64,000 nt of DNA from Sulfitobacter sp. DFL-14 (GTDB taxonomy: Bacteria > Pseudomonadota > Alphaproteobacteria > Rhodobacterales > Rhodobacteraceae): NCBI RefSeq assembly GCF_003335585.1, contig NZ_QBFD01000002.1:26412-90411 (forward strand), read 5' to 3'. Below are positions 7,883 to 17,160 of the stretch, piece after piece. Made by a program: the position numbers and the translations under genes. The stretch's first letter is position 1. Every line of letters starts with the position of its first letter. The notes under the pieces are model-generated. The model made no database searches. It had not been told where the DNA came from and saw only the letters and a program-made list of their open reading frames with translations.

Positions 7883-8862
7883 TGGCACAGCGCGAGGTGA
7901 TCGCTGCTGTCGGCGCGGGGCGGATGGGCCGCGGCATGGCCATCGCCTTTGCCTATGCCGGGCATGATGTTGTCCTGATCGACGCAAAGCACCGGGACAG
8001 CGCCGGGTTCGACGCGCTCTGCACACAGATCGATGCGGAACTACGCGGCACGCTCGGCATGCTCTCGGGGTTTGGCATGTTGAGCGGCGGGGAGATTGAT
8101 ACCGTCCTCGCGCGCATCCGCACTGTCGCCTTGGGCGATTGCGCCTCGGCCCTGGCCAGGGCGGCGGTGATCTTTGAAGGGGTGCCCGAGGTCATGGAGG
8201 CAAAGCGCGATGCATTTGCGATGATCTCTGAACATGCCTCGGCGGAGGCGATTGTCGCCTCCACCACCTCCACCATCCTTTCCAATGATCTGCAGGGGTT
8301 CGTCACCCACCCGGAACGGTTTCTGAACGCGCATTGGCTGAACCCGGCCTTCCTTGTGCCGCTGGTCGAACTGTCGCCCGGCGAAAAGACCGATCCGGCG
8401 GTGACCGCGCGGCTGAAGGCGCTGCTGGAACGCATCGGCAAGGTGCCGGTGGTCTGTGCCGCCAGCCCCGGCTACATCGTGCCGCGCATCCAGGCGCTGG
8501 CGATGAACGAGGCCGCCCGGCTGGTGGAAGAAGGTGTCGCCTCGGCCGAGGATATCGACAAGGCGACGAAATACGGCTTCGGTTTCCGGTTTGCGATCCT
8601 GGGGCTGCTGGAATTCATCGACTGGGGCGGCGGGGATATCCTGTACCATGCCAGCAACTACATGGCTGGTGCCACGGGCGAAGACCGCTTTGCCGCCCCC
8701 CAGATCGTCAAGGACAACATGGCGCAGAACCGCCGCGGCCTGCGCGATGGGCAGGGGTTTCTGGATTACGAAGGGCTGGATGTGCCCGCCTATCAGAACG
8801 ACAGGCTCAGCGCCTTTGTCGCGATGTTGCGGCATATGGACAAGATGCCGCCCAAGGGCTGA
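7882..8862 (+). CDS. 3-hydroxyacyl-CoA dehydrogenase family oxidoreductase
   Basis: 326 aa. Rossmann N-terminus (VGAGRMGRGMAIAFAYAGHD), then the family blocks GVPEVMEAKRDAF and NAHWLNPAFLVPLVELSPG, in which the histidine is the catalytic base, and a C-terminal 3HCDH domain (PGYIVPRIQALAMNEAARL). The ATG at 7882 overlaps the previous stop; a GTG three bases earlier is possible. Single-domain members include 3-hydroxybutyryl-CoA, L-carnitine and L-gulonate dehydrogenases, and length alone does not separate them. In this context a non-CoA hydroxy acid substrate is as likely as an acyl-CoA. Confidence 0.85.
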   Translation: MAQREVIAAVGAGRMGRGMAIAFAYAGHDVVLIDAKHRDSAGFDALCTQIDAELRGTLGMLSGFGMLSGGEIDTVLARIRTVALGDCASALARAAVIFEGVPEVMEAKRDAFAMISEHASAEAIVASTTSTILSNDLQGFVTHPERFLNAHWLNPAFLVPLVELSPGEKTDPAVTARLKALLERIGKVPVVCAASPGYIVPRIQALAMNEAARLVEEGVASAEDIDKATKYGFGFRFAILGLLEFIDWGGGDILYHASNYMAGATGEDRFAAPQIVKDNMAQNRRGLRDGQGFLDYEGLDVPAYQNDRLSAFVAMLRHMDKMPPKG

Positions 8863-8955
8863 GGTGGACCGCCTGTGCCCGAAAGCTCGGCGGCGGCGGC
8901 CCTTGCGCGCGGCGCGCCGGGTATTTTGGGCATAGGGAAGCGGGGGGACCCCGGG

Positions 8956-10065
8956 TCAGGCCGAGCCTTCCATGAAGTTCCGGGCGCTTTGCAGCAGAAG
9001 GTCGTTCTGATCGGGCGTGCCGAGCGAGAACCGAAGCCAGTCTTCCAGCCCCGCCTCGCGGGTGCGGCTGACAATGATCCCGGCGTCGTCAAAGAAATGC
9101 ACGACCAGCGCCTCTGCTGCCTCGGCGCCTTTGCCGTCGATGCGGACCAGCAGGAAATTCGTTCCCGACGGCAGCGCCGTGATCCCCATATCGGCCAGCG
9201 CGGCAGCGACGCGGCGGCGTTCAGCCACGATTTCATCCACACGCGCCTTGACCACCGCCAGATCGGCCAATGCGGCTGTCGCGGCAGCCTGGGCGAGGCG
9301 GTTGACACTGCCCATGCCCCGCGCGGCGTAGAGGCTGGGCATCATGGCGGCAGGCGCATGGGCCCAGCCGCAGCGCAGGCCCGCCAGACCATAGGCCTTG
9401 GAAAAGGTCCGGGTCACGATGACATTCTCGCGTCCCTCCGCCAGCGCATGCACCGCGGCGCAATGATCAAATCCGGTGAATTCGCCATAGGCGAGGTCCA
9501 GCACCACCACCACCTCGGTCGGCATCCCCTCGACCAGGCGTTTGAGTTCCGACACCGGCAGCACCGTGCCGGTGGGATTGTTCGGATTGGCAAGGAACAC
9601 CAGCCTGGTGCGCGGCGTCACCGCCCCCAGCAGCGCATCGACGTCCGATGTGAAATCCGTCTCCGGTGCCTTGACCAGGGTCGCGCCCTGTCTGGCGGCA
9701 ACCATTTCAAACTGGATATAGCCATAGGCCGAGATCAGAACCTCATCCCCGGGCCGCACGAAATTGCGGGCGATGACATCCAGCAGTTCCTCTGACCCGT
9801 TGCCACAGATGATCTGATCGGCATCCAGCCCGTTGGCCTGCGCCAGCGCCCCGCGCAGCCCGTCGCAGAGCGGTGTGCCATAGGAGGCGACCTGCGCCGA
9901 TGCTTCGGCCACGGCAGCCGCAACTTTCGGGCTGGGGCCATAGGGCAGCTCATTGAAGCCCAGGTTGACCAGCGGCAGCCCTTTTGGCTGCGGTTTTGAG
10001 ATACGCCCACGCAGGTTGAGGGGCTCCAGGTAGGACCGTGGTCCCGATGTGATGCTGTCTGCCAT
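8956..10065 (-). CDS. PLP-dependent class I/II aminotransferase (HisC-like)
   Basis: 369 aa, fold type I. Visible motifs: SEELLDVIARNFVRPGDEVL, FLANPNNPTGTV (the Asn that contacts PLP), VVLDLAYGEF (Asp and Tyr) and TRTFSKAYGLAGLRCGWA, whose lysine should bind PLP. The pattern is that of histidinol-phosphate aminotransferase and its relatives. It is not in a his operon; hisD is 36 kb away. It lies one base downstream of a class IV aminotransferase and beside the opine-dehydrogenase genes, so a role in this catabolic cluster is more likely than histidine synthesis (inference). Confidence 0.87.
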   Translation of the reverse strand: MADSITSGPRSYLEPLNLRGRISKPQPKGLPLVNLGFNELPYGPSPKVAAAVAEASAQVASYGTPLCDGLRGALAQANGLDADQIICGNGSEELLDVIARNFVRPGDEVLISAYGYIQFEMVAARQGATLVKAPETDFTSDVDALLGAVTPRTRLVFLANPNNPTGTVLPVSELKRLVEGMPTEVVVVLDLAYGEFTGFDHCAAVHALAEGRENVIVTRTFSKAYGLAGLRCGWAHAPAAMMPSLYAARGMGSVNRLAQAAATAALADLAVVKARVDEIVAERRRVAAALADMGITALPSGTNFLLVRIDGKGAEAAEALVVHFFDDAGIIVSRTREAGLEDWLRFSLGTPDQNDLLLQSARNFMEGSA

Positions 10066-10066
10066 G

Positions 10067-10984
10067 TTACGCCGCTCCGCTTACATGTTTCTTGATCAGG
10101 TCCTTGTACATGCCCTGTATCGTCCGGGTCACGGGCCGGTCCCCGTTGCCGATGGTCTTGCCGTCGATGGAGGCAACGGGTGTCTGCGCGCCGAAGGTGC
10201 CGGTCAGAAACGCCTCGTCCGCGCCATAGGCCTCGTAGAGGGAGAAGTTCTTCTGATGCACAGGGATACCGTTTTCAAGGCAGAGGTCGATGACCTTGGC
10301 CCGGGTCACGCCGTTCATGCAATAGTCCCCTGTCGAGGTCCAGACCTCGCCCCGGCGCACGATGAAGAAGTTGCAGGCATTGGTCGTGTTCACGAATCCA
10401 TGCGGGTCCAGCATCAGCGCCTCGTCGGCACCGGCGGCTTCGGCCTGCAGGCAGGCGATGATGCAGTTCAGCTTGGAATGGCTGTTCAGCTTTGGATCCT
10501 GCGCATGCGGCAACCCGCGCACCTGTGGCACTGATGCCAGCCGGATGCCCGCCGATTGCAGGCGGTCGACCGGTTTGGAATGTTCCATGATGATCACCAG
10601 CGTCGGGCCGGAGGTACTGAGGCCGGGATGCTGGAACGGCTTGTCCTTGATCCCGCGGGTCAGCATCAGCCGGCAATGCACGTCATCGGTCATCCCGTTT
10701 GCCTCTGCCGTGCGGCGCAGCGCCTCGGCGATGCCTGCCTTGTCCGTCCCGACATCCAGGTCGATGGCCTTGCAGGAATTGAAGAAGCGATCCATGTGTT
10801 CGTCAAAGAACGCCCAGGTCCCCTGATAGAGCCGCATCCCTTCCCAGATGCCATCACCCAGCATGAAGCCCGCGTCATAGACCGATACCTTGGCCTCGTC
10901 CCGGTGCACGATATCGCCGTTCACATAGATGTGGATATCGCGGTTGCGGCTGTCTTCGTCCGCCTCATGTGTGGTTTGGGCCAT
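10067..10984 (-). CDS. PLP-dependent class IV aminotransferase (branched-chain/D-amino acid type)
   Basis: 305 aa, fold type IV. The start of the fold is clear (IYVNGDIVHRDEAKVSVYDA, GDGIWEGMRLY). The expected lysine lies in NSHSKLNCIIACLQAEAAGA and the downstream glutamate in ADEALMLDPHGFVNTTNACN. Relatives include IlvE, D-amino-acid transaminase and aminodeoxychorismate lyase; sequence alone does not choose. The ATG has AGGAACAGG eight bases upstream. It is transcribed with the HisC-like gene after a one-base gap and is divergent from the MmgE/PrpD gene. Two aminotransferases together suggest stepwise deamination of a product with two amino groups (inference). Confidence 0.88.
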   Translation of the reverse strand: MAQTTHEADEDSRNRDIHIYVNGDIVHRDEAKVSVYDAGFMLGDGIWEGMRLYQGTWAFFDEHMDRFFNSCKAIDLDVGTDKAGIAEALRRTAEANGMTDDVHCRLMLTRGIKDKPFQHPGLSTSGPTLVIIMEHSKPVDRLQSAGIRLASVPQVRGLPHAQDPKLNSHSKLNCIIACLQAEAAGADEALMLDPHGFVNTTNACNFFIVRRGEVWTSTGDYCMNGVTRAKVIDLCLENGIPVHQKNFSLYEAYGADEAFLTGTFGAQTPVASIDGKTIGNGDRPVTRTIQGMYKDLIKKHVSGAA

Positions 10985-11123
10985 CGCCTGTTCCTTTGTT
11001 GTCCCGGCGTAGTGTTAACAGGTTTGCGGCCCTGCACCAGACACGCCGGATACATGTCGCAATTGGCGTATCATCCCCCTTGGCGCCCCCTATTCTGGAT
11101 GCAACAGCAACGCGGAGGCTCTC

Positions 11124-12485
11124 ATGGCGCAAGGCTTGCCAGACCACATCGACCACTTCATCCGCAACCAGCGGGTCGAGGAGATACCGCAGGCCGTTCT
11201 GGACCATGTGGCGCTGCTGTTGCTGGACACATTGGGCATCGCAATTGCCGCGGCCCCGATGCAGGCGGGGCAGATTGCCCGCGAAACCGCGCGGCGGCTT
11301 TACGGGGCGGGCAGCCGGGAGGATACCGCCTGGATGATGTTCGACGGAAGGTCAGCCAGCCTGGCCGGAGCGGCCTTTGCGACGGCAAGCCAGATCGACA
11401 ATCTGGACGGGCATGATGGTTACAACCCGACCAAGGGGCATACCGGGGTGGCGGTGGTCCCGGCGCTGGTCTCCCTTGCGCAGCACCTGCCGGAGCTGTC
11501 GGGGCGTGCCGCGCTGGCGGCACTGGTCACAGGCTACGAAGTGGCAGGGCGGGCCGCCATCGCGCTGCATGCCTCGGTCAGCGATTACCATACATCGGGG
11601 GCCTGGAATGCCCTTGGGGTCACTGCACTGGGGGCGCGGTTGCGGGGCAGTTCGGCGGCACAATTGCGCGAGGCGCTGGGTATCGCGGAATATCACGGGC
11701 CGCGCAGCCAGATGATGCGCGAGATCGCGACCCCCACGATGCTGCACGACGGATCGGGGATGGGCGCGCTGGTGGGGGTCTCGGCGCTGATCATGGCCGA
11801 GATGGGGTTTACCGGCGCACCCGCGATCACTGTCGAGGCGGCGGAGGCGCAGGAACATTGGGCGGACCTGGGCCGGTTCTGGCAGGTGCTGCACCAATAT
11901 ATCAAACCCTACCCGATCTGCCGCTGGGCGCATGCCAGCATAGATGCCGTGCGTGAAATCTGCCTTGTGCATGATGTCTCGGCAGGGCAGGTCGCCGCCA
12001 TCGACATCCGCAGCTTTCACAACGCGGTACAGCTTTTTCCCGGCGTCCCCGAGACGACCTCTCAGGCGCAATATTCGCTGCCCTTTGCCGTGGCGGTCAT
12101 GATCGCCCGGGGCGACATCCGGCTGGAGCATATCGCTGGCGCGGGGCTGAAAGACCCGGTGGCCGCACAACTGGTGGCGGTGACAAAGATGCGCGTGGGG
12201 CCGGAGCATGAGGCACGTTATCCCGCCGGGCGATGGGCCGATGTCACCCTCACGCTGAAAGACGGGCGCGCCCTGTCCTCGGGCGAGGTACATGCGCGCG
12301 GCGGGCCGGAACGTCCTTTCGCAGCACAGGACATCACCGACAAGTTCATGCGCTTCGCCGCGCCCGTGATCGGAGCTGAAAGGGCTGAGGCGATCATGGC
12401 AGCCTGTCTGGCGTTGCCACGGGCGGGCACATCCTTTGCCAGCCTGCTTGATCTGGTGCAGGCGCCACCCGAGAATCTGGCGTAA
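11124..12485 (+). CDS. MmgE/PrpD family protein
   Basis: 453 aa, normal length for the family. Typical blocks: LLLLDTLGIAIAAAP, the ASQIDNLDGHDGYNPTKGHT stretch, HTSGAWNALGVTALGARLRG and a C-terminal KPYPICRWAHASIDAVREI region. The family includes 2-methylcitrate dehydratase, cis-aconitate decarboxylase and uncharacterised (de)hydratases. No other methylcitrate-cycle gene is near, so propionate use is not supported. Good ribosome site (GGAGG six bases before ATG). It diverges from the class IV aminotransferase and may be a dehydratase or isomerase for an intermediate of the same pathway. Confidence 0.88.
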   Translation: MAQGLPDHIDHFIRNQRVEEIPQAVLDHVALLLLDTLGIAIAAAPMQAGQIARETARRLYGAGSREDTAWMMFDGRSASLAGAAFATASQIDNLDGHDGYNPTKGHTGVAVVPALVSLAQHLPELSGRAALAALVTGYEVAGRAAIALHASVSDYHTSGAWNALGVTALGARLRGSSAAQLREALGIAEYHGPRSQMMREIATPTMLHDGSGMGALVGVSALIMAEMGFTGAPAITVEAAEAQEHWADLGRFWQVLHQYIKPYPICRWAHASIDAVREICLVHDVSAGQVAAIDIRSFHNAVQLFPGVPETTSQAQYSLPFAVAVMIARGDIRLEHIAGAGLKDPVAAQLVAVTKMRVGPEHEARYPAGRWADVTLTLKDGRALSSGEVHARGGPERPFAAQDITDKFMRFAAPVIGAERAEAIMAACLALPRAGTSFASLLDLVQAPPENLA

Positions 12486-12620
12486 TCCGTCCGGACCCGT
12501 GCCGCTGCCTAAAGACGGGTCCACCACCGCACCTTCAGAAAAATACCTTGAAACGCCCTATCCTCCGGCGCGCCTGCAGGCTATGACGCGGACCATGTCT
12601 CAGCTGCCGGAAAGACTGCC

Positions 12621-13310
12621 ATGACCTTTGACCGTTCCGTGAAAATCGCCCCTTCCATCCTCGCCGCCGATTTCGCCAACTTCGGCGCGGAATGCGCCGC
12701 GGTGGAAGCGCAAGGCGCGGATTGGATTCATGTTGACGTGATGGACGGGCATTTCGTGCCGAACATCAGCTTTGGCCCGACCACCTGTGCCGCGATCCGG
12801 CCCCATATCAAGGGGGTGATGGACGTGCATCTGATGATCGCGCCGGTCGATCCCTATATCGACGCCTTTGCCAATGCCGGTGCCGACATCATCACCGCCC
12901 ATGTGGAGGCGGGGCCGCACATCCACCGCACCCTGCAGGCGATCCGGGGTGCCGGGTGCAAGGCCGGTGTGGCGCTGAACCCGGGGACTCCGGCCAGCGC
13001 GGTGGAATACCTGCTGGATGATGCCGACCTGGTCTGCGTGATGACGGTGAACCCCGGCTTTGGCGGGCAGAAGTTCATCCCCCTTGCCCACAAGATCGCA
13101 ACCCTGCGCGACATGATCGGCGACCGTCCCGTGCATATCGAGATTGACGGCGGCGTGACCGTCGATACCGCCCCCGAATGCGTAAAGGCGGGCGCGGATG
13201 TGCTGGTTGCGGGGTCGGCGGTGTTCAAGGGCGGCACGGCCGGTAACCCCGCGCCTTACGGCGAGAACATCCGCGCCATCCGGCAGGCGGCTGTGGGCAC
13301 TTACGTCTGA
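12621..13310 (+). CDS. rpe: Ribulose-phosphate 3-epimerase
   Basis: 229 aa TIM-barrel enzyme interconverting ribulose 5-phosphate and xylulose 5-phosphate in the pentose phosphate and Calvin pathways. Signatures: [15 protein letters not shown] at the N-terminus, [17 protein letters not shown] (metal-binding His and Asp), [25 protein letters not shown] and [20 protein letters not shown] (catalytic Asp). Full family length. It converges with the acyl-CoA ligase gene, leaving only ten bases between stops, and appears unrelated in function to its neighbours. Confidence 0.97.
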   Translation: MTFDRSVKIAPSILAADFANFGAECAAVEAQGADWIHVDVMDGHFVPNISFGPTTCAAIRPHIKGVMDVHLMIAPVDPYIDAFANAGADIITAHVEAGPHIHRTLQAIRGAGCKAGVALNPGTPASAVEYLLDDADLVCVMTVNPGFGGQKFIPLAHKIATLRDMIGDRPVHIEIDGGVTVDTAPECVKAGADVLVAGSAVFKGGTAGNPAPYGENIRAIRQAAVGTYV

Positions 13311-13320
13311 GACCTGCCGA

Positions 13321-14817
13321 TCAGTCCCTGATCTGACCGGCAAAGGCGTCCAGCAGCCGGTGCTTGAGGATCTTGCCCGTCGGCGCCGCAGGCAGGCTGG
13401 TGCCGACGATGATCTGGCTGGGCCGTTTGTAGCCCGCCAGCCGTTCCTTGACAAAGGCGCGCAGCTCCCCGGCATCGGGGATGTCGCCTTCGGCCACCTG
13501 CACGAAGGCCAGAACTTCCTCGTCGCCGTCCTTCATCCGGCCGATCACCGCAGACTGGATCACCTGCGGATGATCGTTCAGCGCCGCCTCCACCTCGGGC
13601 GGATAGACGTTGAATCCGCCGTGGATGATCAGCTCTTTCGACCGTCCCAGGATGTGCAGACGGCCCTCGGCGTCGATCTTGCCCAGATCGCCGGTGTGCA
13701 GCCAGCCGTCCGCATCCACCGCCTTGGCGGTTTCCTCTGAGTTGCGGTAGTAGCCCTTCATCACATGGGGGCCACGGATCAGCACCTCGCCCTGCCCCTC
13801 GCCGCCGCCGGGCACGGTTTCGTCGATCATCGCTTCGGTGCCGGGGGTAACAGGCCCCACCGAGGTATCGGGCGAGCCGATCGCATTCACCGTGGCCGAA
13901 GCGCCGGAGGTGGTCTCGGTCATGCCGAACCCGTTCTGCAGGGGCAGTTCGTAAAAGGCTTCGGCCTTGCGTTTCCAGGCCGGATCCAGCGGCGCGCCAC
14001 CGGAAGAGACATAGCGCAGGCTGGGTGAGCCCAGCCGATCCAACCCCTTTTCCTTGGTATATTGCATCACCAGCGCATGCATCTGCGGCACCGCCGGGAT
14101 GATGGTGACCCCGTCATGCGCCGCCTCGAACAGCTTTTGCGCGGAAAACCGTGCCTCAAGCCGCACATGGGTGCCCGCAAAACAGGCCGCCGTGATGACA
14201 GAGACAAGGCCGAAGACATGGCTCATCGGCAGCGCGCCGTAGATCACATCGTCATGGGTCATGCTGCGCAGTGCGGCGGAGGCCTGTCCGCCAAACCGCA
14301 TCCCCGAATGGGTCAGCATCACACCCTTGGGGTCACCCGTGGTCCCTGTAGTATAAAGCAGCACCGCGACGTCGTGGAGGTCGTCATCAGGGTTGCTGGG
14401 TCCGGGCGTGGCGATGTGGGCAGTACCGAACATCCCGGTAATCTCGTGCGCTTCCATCCGTTCGGCGTGTTTGGCGGCATCCCCGGACACCGCGCTGGTC
14501 ATCAGCACGGCAGCGGGGGTGGCGTGATTGAGGATCTTCTGTACCTCGCCCTCGGTCTGGCGGGCGTTGAAGGGGATGATCACCGCGCCCAGCTTCCAGG
14601 CCGCATGCAGGGCGGCAACGGCGGCGGCGCAGTTTTCGGCCAGCAGCAGCACCCGGTCGTTGGCCTGCACGCCCGCGTCCTGAAGCTCTGCCGCCAGAAC
14701 ATCGCTGGCCGCGTCCAGATCGGCGAAGGTCCAGAGGACTCCGGTGCTGTCGCTGAGTGCCGTGGACAGGGGCGCGCGCGCCACCTGATCGGCGAGAAAT
14801 TTCTCCACCCGTGCCAT
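13321..14817 (-). CDS. Class I adenylate-forming acyl-CoA synthetase/ligase
   Basis: 498 aa. The AMP-binding P-loop is YTTGTTGDPKGVMLTHS (about residue 155); other core motifs are NGFGMTETTS, DGWLHTGDLGKID and GRSKELIIHGGFNVYPPEVE. The C-terminal lysine is in AAPTGKILKHRLLD. It activates a carboxylic acid to its CoA thioester using ATP. The ATG at 14817 is chosen because GGAGGA ends six bases upstream, whereas the GTG at 14823 overlaps that site. It is the last gene of the IclR-led operon and probably supplies its CoA substrate. Confidence 0.92.
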   Translation of the reverse strand: MARVEKFLADQVARAPLSTALSDSTGVLWTFADLDAASDVLAAELQDAGVQANDRVLLLAENCAAAVAALHAAWKLGAVIIPFNARQTEGEVQKILNHATPAAVLMTSAVSGDAAKHAERMEAHEITGMFGTAHIATPGPSNPDDDLHDVAVLLYTTGTTGDPKGVMLTHSGMRFGGQASAALRSMTHDDVIYGALPMSHVFGLVSVITAACFAGTHVRLEARFSAQKLFEAAHDGVTIIPAVPQMHALVMQYTKEKGLDRLGSPSLRYVSSGGAPLDPAWKRKAEAFYELPLQNGFGMTETTSGASATVNAIGSPDTSVGPVTPGTEAMIDETVPGGGEGQGEVLIRGPHVMKGYYRNSEETAKAVDADGWLHTGDLGKIDAEGRLHILGRSKELIIHGGFNVYPPEVEAALNDHPQVIQSAVIGRMKDGDEEVLAFVQVAEGDIPDAGELRAFVKERLAGYKRPSQIIVGTSLPAAPTGKILKHRLLDAFAGQIRD

Positions 14818-14841
14818 TGTCACTCCTCCCCCCGAAACCGC

Positions 14842-15612
14842 TCAGCGATAGACGGGTTTGCGTTTTTCCAAGAAGGCCGCAATCCCTTCGGCGGCCTCGT
14901 CCTTGCCTGACGCCGCAGCCATTGCGTTGCGTTCGGCATCCAGTTGCTCCGCCTCGGTCGCTTCATAGGCGTCGGCAACCAGACCCCGGATCGTGCTTTG
15001 CGCGTCGCGCGGGCCATCGGCCAGCGTGTCTGCCAGCATCATTGCCTCTTCCAGTGCCTTGTCGGGTTTGCTGATGCGGTTGACCGCGCCAAGTTCGGCA
15101 AAACGAAGGGCATTCACCGGGCGGCCCATCAGGCACATTTCCATGGCCAGGGGGCGCGGCAGCATCCGTGCCATGGCAGAGGTCAGCCCGCCATCCGGCA
15201 CCAGCCCCGCCTTGACATAGGCGGCGGTAAAGCGCGCCTCCTCGGAGGCGACAATCAGGTCGCAGGCCAGCGCCAGGGACAGGCCGGCACCCGCCGCACC
15301 GCCCTCCACCGCGGCGATGACCGGCACCGGGCAGGACCGTATCGCGCGGATCAGATCGTGCAGGCCGTCGATTTTCTCGCGGCGTTCCGCCTCGGGCAGG
15401 CCGCGCCGCTCGATCAGGACGTTCAGATCCCCCCCGGCGCAGAAAAACGGCCCCTCGGCGGTGAGGATAACCGTGCGAATGCGCCGGTCATGGGCCTGTT
15501 TCACCGCTTCCAGGATGCAGTCGTAAAGCTCAGGGCTGAGCGCCCCCCGTTTGGCGGTGTTGCCATTCCAGACAATCAGGCGGTCGCCCTTGTCCTCCAG
15601 CCGTGCGCTCAT
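14842..15612 (-). CDS. Enoyl-CoA hydratase/isomerase family protein
   Basis: 256 aa crotonase-fold enzyme. The oxyanion-hole segments are GPFFCAGGDLNVL and AAVEGGAAGAGLSLALACDL, followed by RFTAAYVKAGLVPDGGLTSA. A Pro-Asp-Gly stands where many hydratases carry the second catalytic glutamate, so isomerase or other crotonase chemistry is possible. The 3' end of the upstream thioesterase overlaps its start by four bases, showing a tight operon. Likely role: hydration of a 2-enoyl-CoA made by the adjacent acyl-CoA dehydrogenase. Confidence 0.9.
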   Translation of the reverse strand: MSARLEDKGDRLIVWNGNTAKRGALSPELYDCILEAVKQAHDRRIRTVILTAEGPFFCAGGDLNVLIERRGLPEAERREKIDGLHDLIRAIRSCPVPVIAAVEGGAAGAGLSLALACDLIVASEEARFTAAYVKAGLVPDGGLTSAMARMLPRPLAMEMCLMGRPVNALRFAELGAVNRISKPDKALEEAMMLADTLADGPRDAQSTIRGLVADAYEATEAEQLDAERNAMAAASGKDEAAEGIAAFLEKRKPVYR

Positions 15613-16043
15613 TTCAGTTTCTCCTTGGGAACCCGTTTGAAGACCCCCGATGCGGTGGCAATCAGACGGTCGTTTTCATCCATCAGATCGGCGGTGACGA
15701 ACAGCGTGCTGCGCCCGCCGCCCACGACACGGCCCACGGCGGTGACACGGGTGCCTGCGTGCGCCGGTGCGACGAACTGCACATTCATGGAAATCGTCAG
15801 GAACGGCGCCTTGCCGGTGGCATCGACCGTCAGCGACGCGGTGGTCCCACAGGCGTTATCGAGCACCGCCGTGGCAATGCCCCCGTGCAGCACATTGTGC
15901 CGGTTGGTGTGCTGCGGCCCGATGTCCAGCCAGACCCGCCCCCGACCGTCCAGGTCGCTGACATCGACGACATAGCCGATCAATGTCTGCGTCCCGGTCT
16001 CGTTCTCGATCAGATGTGCGGTCTCAGGCAGCGGAGAGGGCAA
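15609..16043 (-). CDS. PaaI-family hotdog-fold thioesterase
   Basis: About 144 aa if it starts at the TTG at 16043, which has GGAG seven bases upstream. The open frame runs to 16124, but that part lies inside the acyl-CoA dehydrogenase gene and does not look like a thioesterase. The hotdog signature is NVLHGGIATAVLDNACGTTA, followed by TISMNVQFVAPAHAGTRVTA. Such enzymes hydrolyse acyl-CoA esters, often to recycle CoA from dead-end intermediates. It overlaps the upstream gene by 20 bases and the downstream gene by four. The start codon is uncertain. Confidence 0.82.
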   Translation of the reverse strand: MPSPLPETAHLIENETGTQTLIGYVVDVSDLDGRGRVWLDIGPQHTNRHNVLHGGIATAVLDNACGTTASLTVDATGKAPFLTISMNVQFVAPAHAGTRVTAVGRVVGGGRSTLFVTADLMDENDRLIATASGVFKRVPKEKLK

Positions 16044-17157
16044 TGAAACGCTCCAGATGGTGGTCGGTGTCGCCAAAGCGGTGGTCCGCCATGACGATCC
16101 GCTTGGCGATATGGGCCAGTTCATATTCCTGGGTCATGGCAATGCCGCCGTGCATCTGGATCGAATCCTCTGCCACCAGACGGCCCGCGCGGCCCATCAG
16201 GTTCTTGGCCGCCGAGACATGGCTTTCGCGGACCGCACGGTCCGATTCCAGATGCCCCGCCGCGTTGATCACGGCAGAGCGCGCCTGCTCCATCTCGATC
16301 AGCAGGTCTGACATGCGGTGCGCCAGCGCCTGAAAGGTGCCAATGGGGCGGCCGAATTGCTTGCGCGTTCCCAGGTAATCCTTGGTCAGACGGGTTGCGG
16401 TCTCCATCGCGCCCAGGGTTTCGGCGACCTGTGCCACGGATGCCGCTGCCACCCGGGCCTCAATGGCGTCAAAGGCCTTGCCGGCCGCGCCAAGACGGGC
16501 AGAGCCAGGGATTTTCACATTGTCCAGCATCACCTCGGCGGCGCGGCCCCCGGCCAGCAGGGCATAGCCCTGAATGGTCACACCCTTGGTATCCGCGGGG
16601 ACCAGAAACAACGAGATGCCGTCGTTGTCGCCCGGCTCCCCGCTTTCGCGGGCCGAAACGACCAGCATGTCGGCCGCTTCGGCATTCACCACCACGGCCT
16701 TGTGACCGTTCAGCACGATGTCATCGCCATCGGGTTTTGCCGTGGTCTGCACGCGGTTCAGGTCATAGCGGCTGGTCGGTTCGCCATGGGCGAAGGCCAG
16801 TTGCAGGCTGCCCGCGATGATCTCTTCCACATGGGCCTGCTGGTCGTCGTTGCCCAGATCGGCGATCAGCCCACCGGCCAGCACGGCGGTATCCAGGAAG
16901 GGTTCGACCACGCCCGCGCGGCCCAGTTCCTCGAACACCGTGGTGATGTCGAAACCCTTGCCGCCAAAACCGCCCTGCTCTTCGGTGAAAAGCGCACCGA
17001 TCACGCCCAGGTCGGCCAGTTCGGCCCAGATCGCGGTGCTGTAGCCCGCCTCGCTGTCAATGATCTTGTTGCGCGTGGCGGTGTCGTATTTCTCGCGCAG
17101 GTAGCGGCGCAGGGTGTCCTGCAGCATCTGGCGTTCTTCAGTCAGCTCGAAATTCAT
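16024..17157 (-). CDS. Acyl-CoA dehydrogenase, PimD-like (small) subunit
   Basis: 377 aa flavoprotein of the acyl-CoA dehydrogenase family. The N-terminal helical domain begins MNFELTEERQMLQDTLRRYL, the middle beta domain includes AFAHGEPTSRYDLNRVQT, and the C-terminal domain has LGTRKQFGRPIGTFQALAHR and QMHGGIAMTQEYELAHIAKR. It follows its partner (17161-18354) by three bases. Paired large and small dehydrogenases of this type are known from the pimeloyl-CoA (pimCD) operon of Rhodopseudomonas. The resemblance is to that pair as remembered, not by alignment. Confidence 0.88.
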   Translation of the reverse strand: MNFELTEERQMLQDTLRRYLREKYDTATRNKIIDSEAGYSTAIWAELADLGVIGALFTEEQGGFGGKGFDITTVFEELGRAGVVEPFLDTAVLAGGLIADLGNDDQQAHVEEIIAGSLQLAFAHGEPTSRYDLNRVQTTAKPDGDDIVLNGHKAVVVNAEAADMLVVSARESGEPGDNDGISLFLVPADTKGVTIQGYALLAGGRAAEVMLDNVKIPGSARLGAAGKAFDAIEARVAAASVAQVAETLGAMETATRLTKDYLGTRKQFGRPIGTFQALAHRMSDLLIEMEQARSAVINAAGHLESDRAVRESHVSAAKNLMGRAGRLVAEDSIQMHGGIAMTQEYELAHIAKRIVMADHRFGDTDHHLERFIALSAA

Positions 17158-17160
17158 CTG

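Noticed and set aside
8956..10065. Genuine hisC of histidine biosynthesis
   Set aside because: The motif set fits HisC-like enzymes in general, but the gene is paired with a class IV aminotransferase and not with his genes, so the symbol hisC was withheld.
11124..12485. prpD of the methylcitrate cycle
   Set aside because: No prpB, prpC or other propionate gene is in the region and the family is functionally mixed, so only the family name is given.
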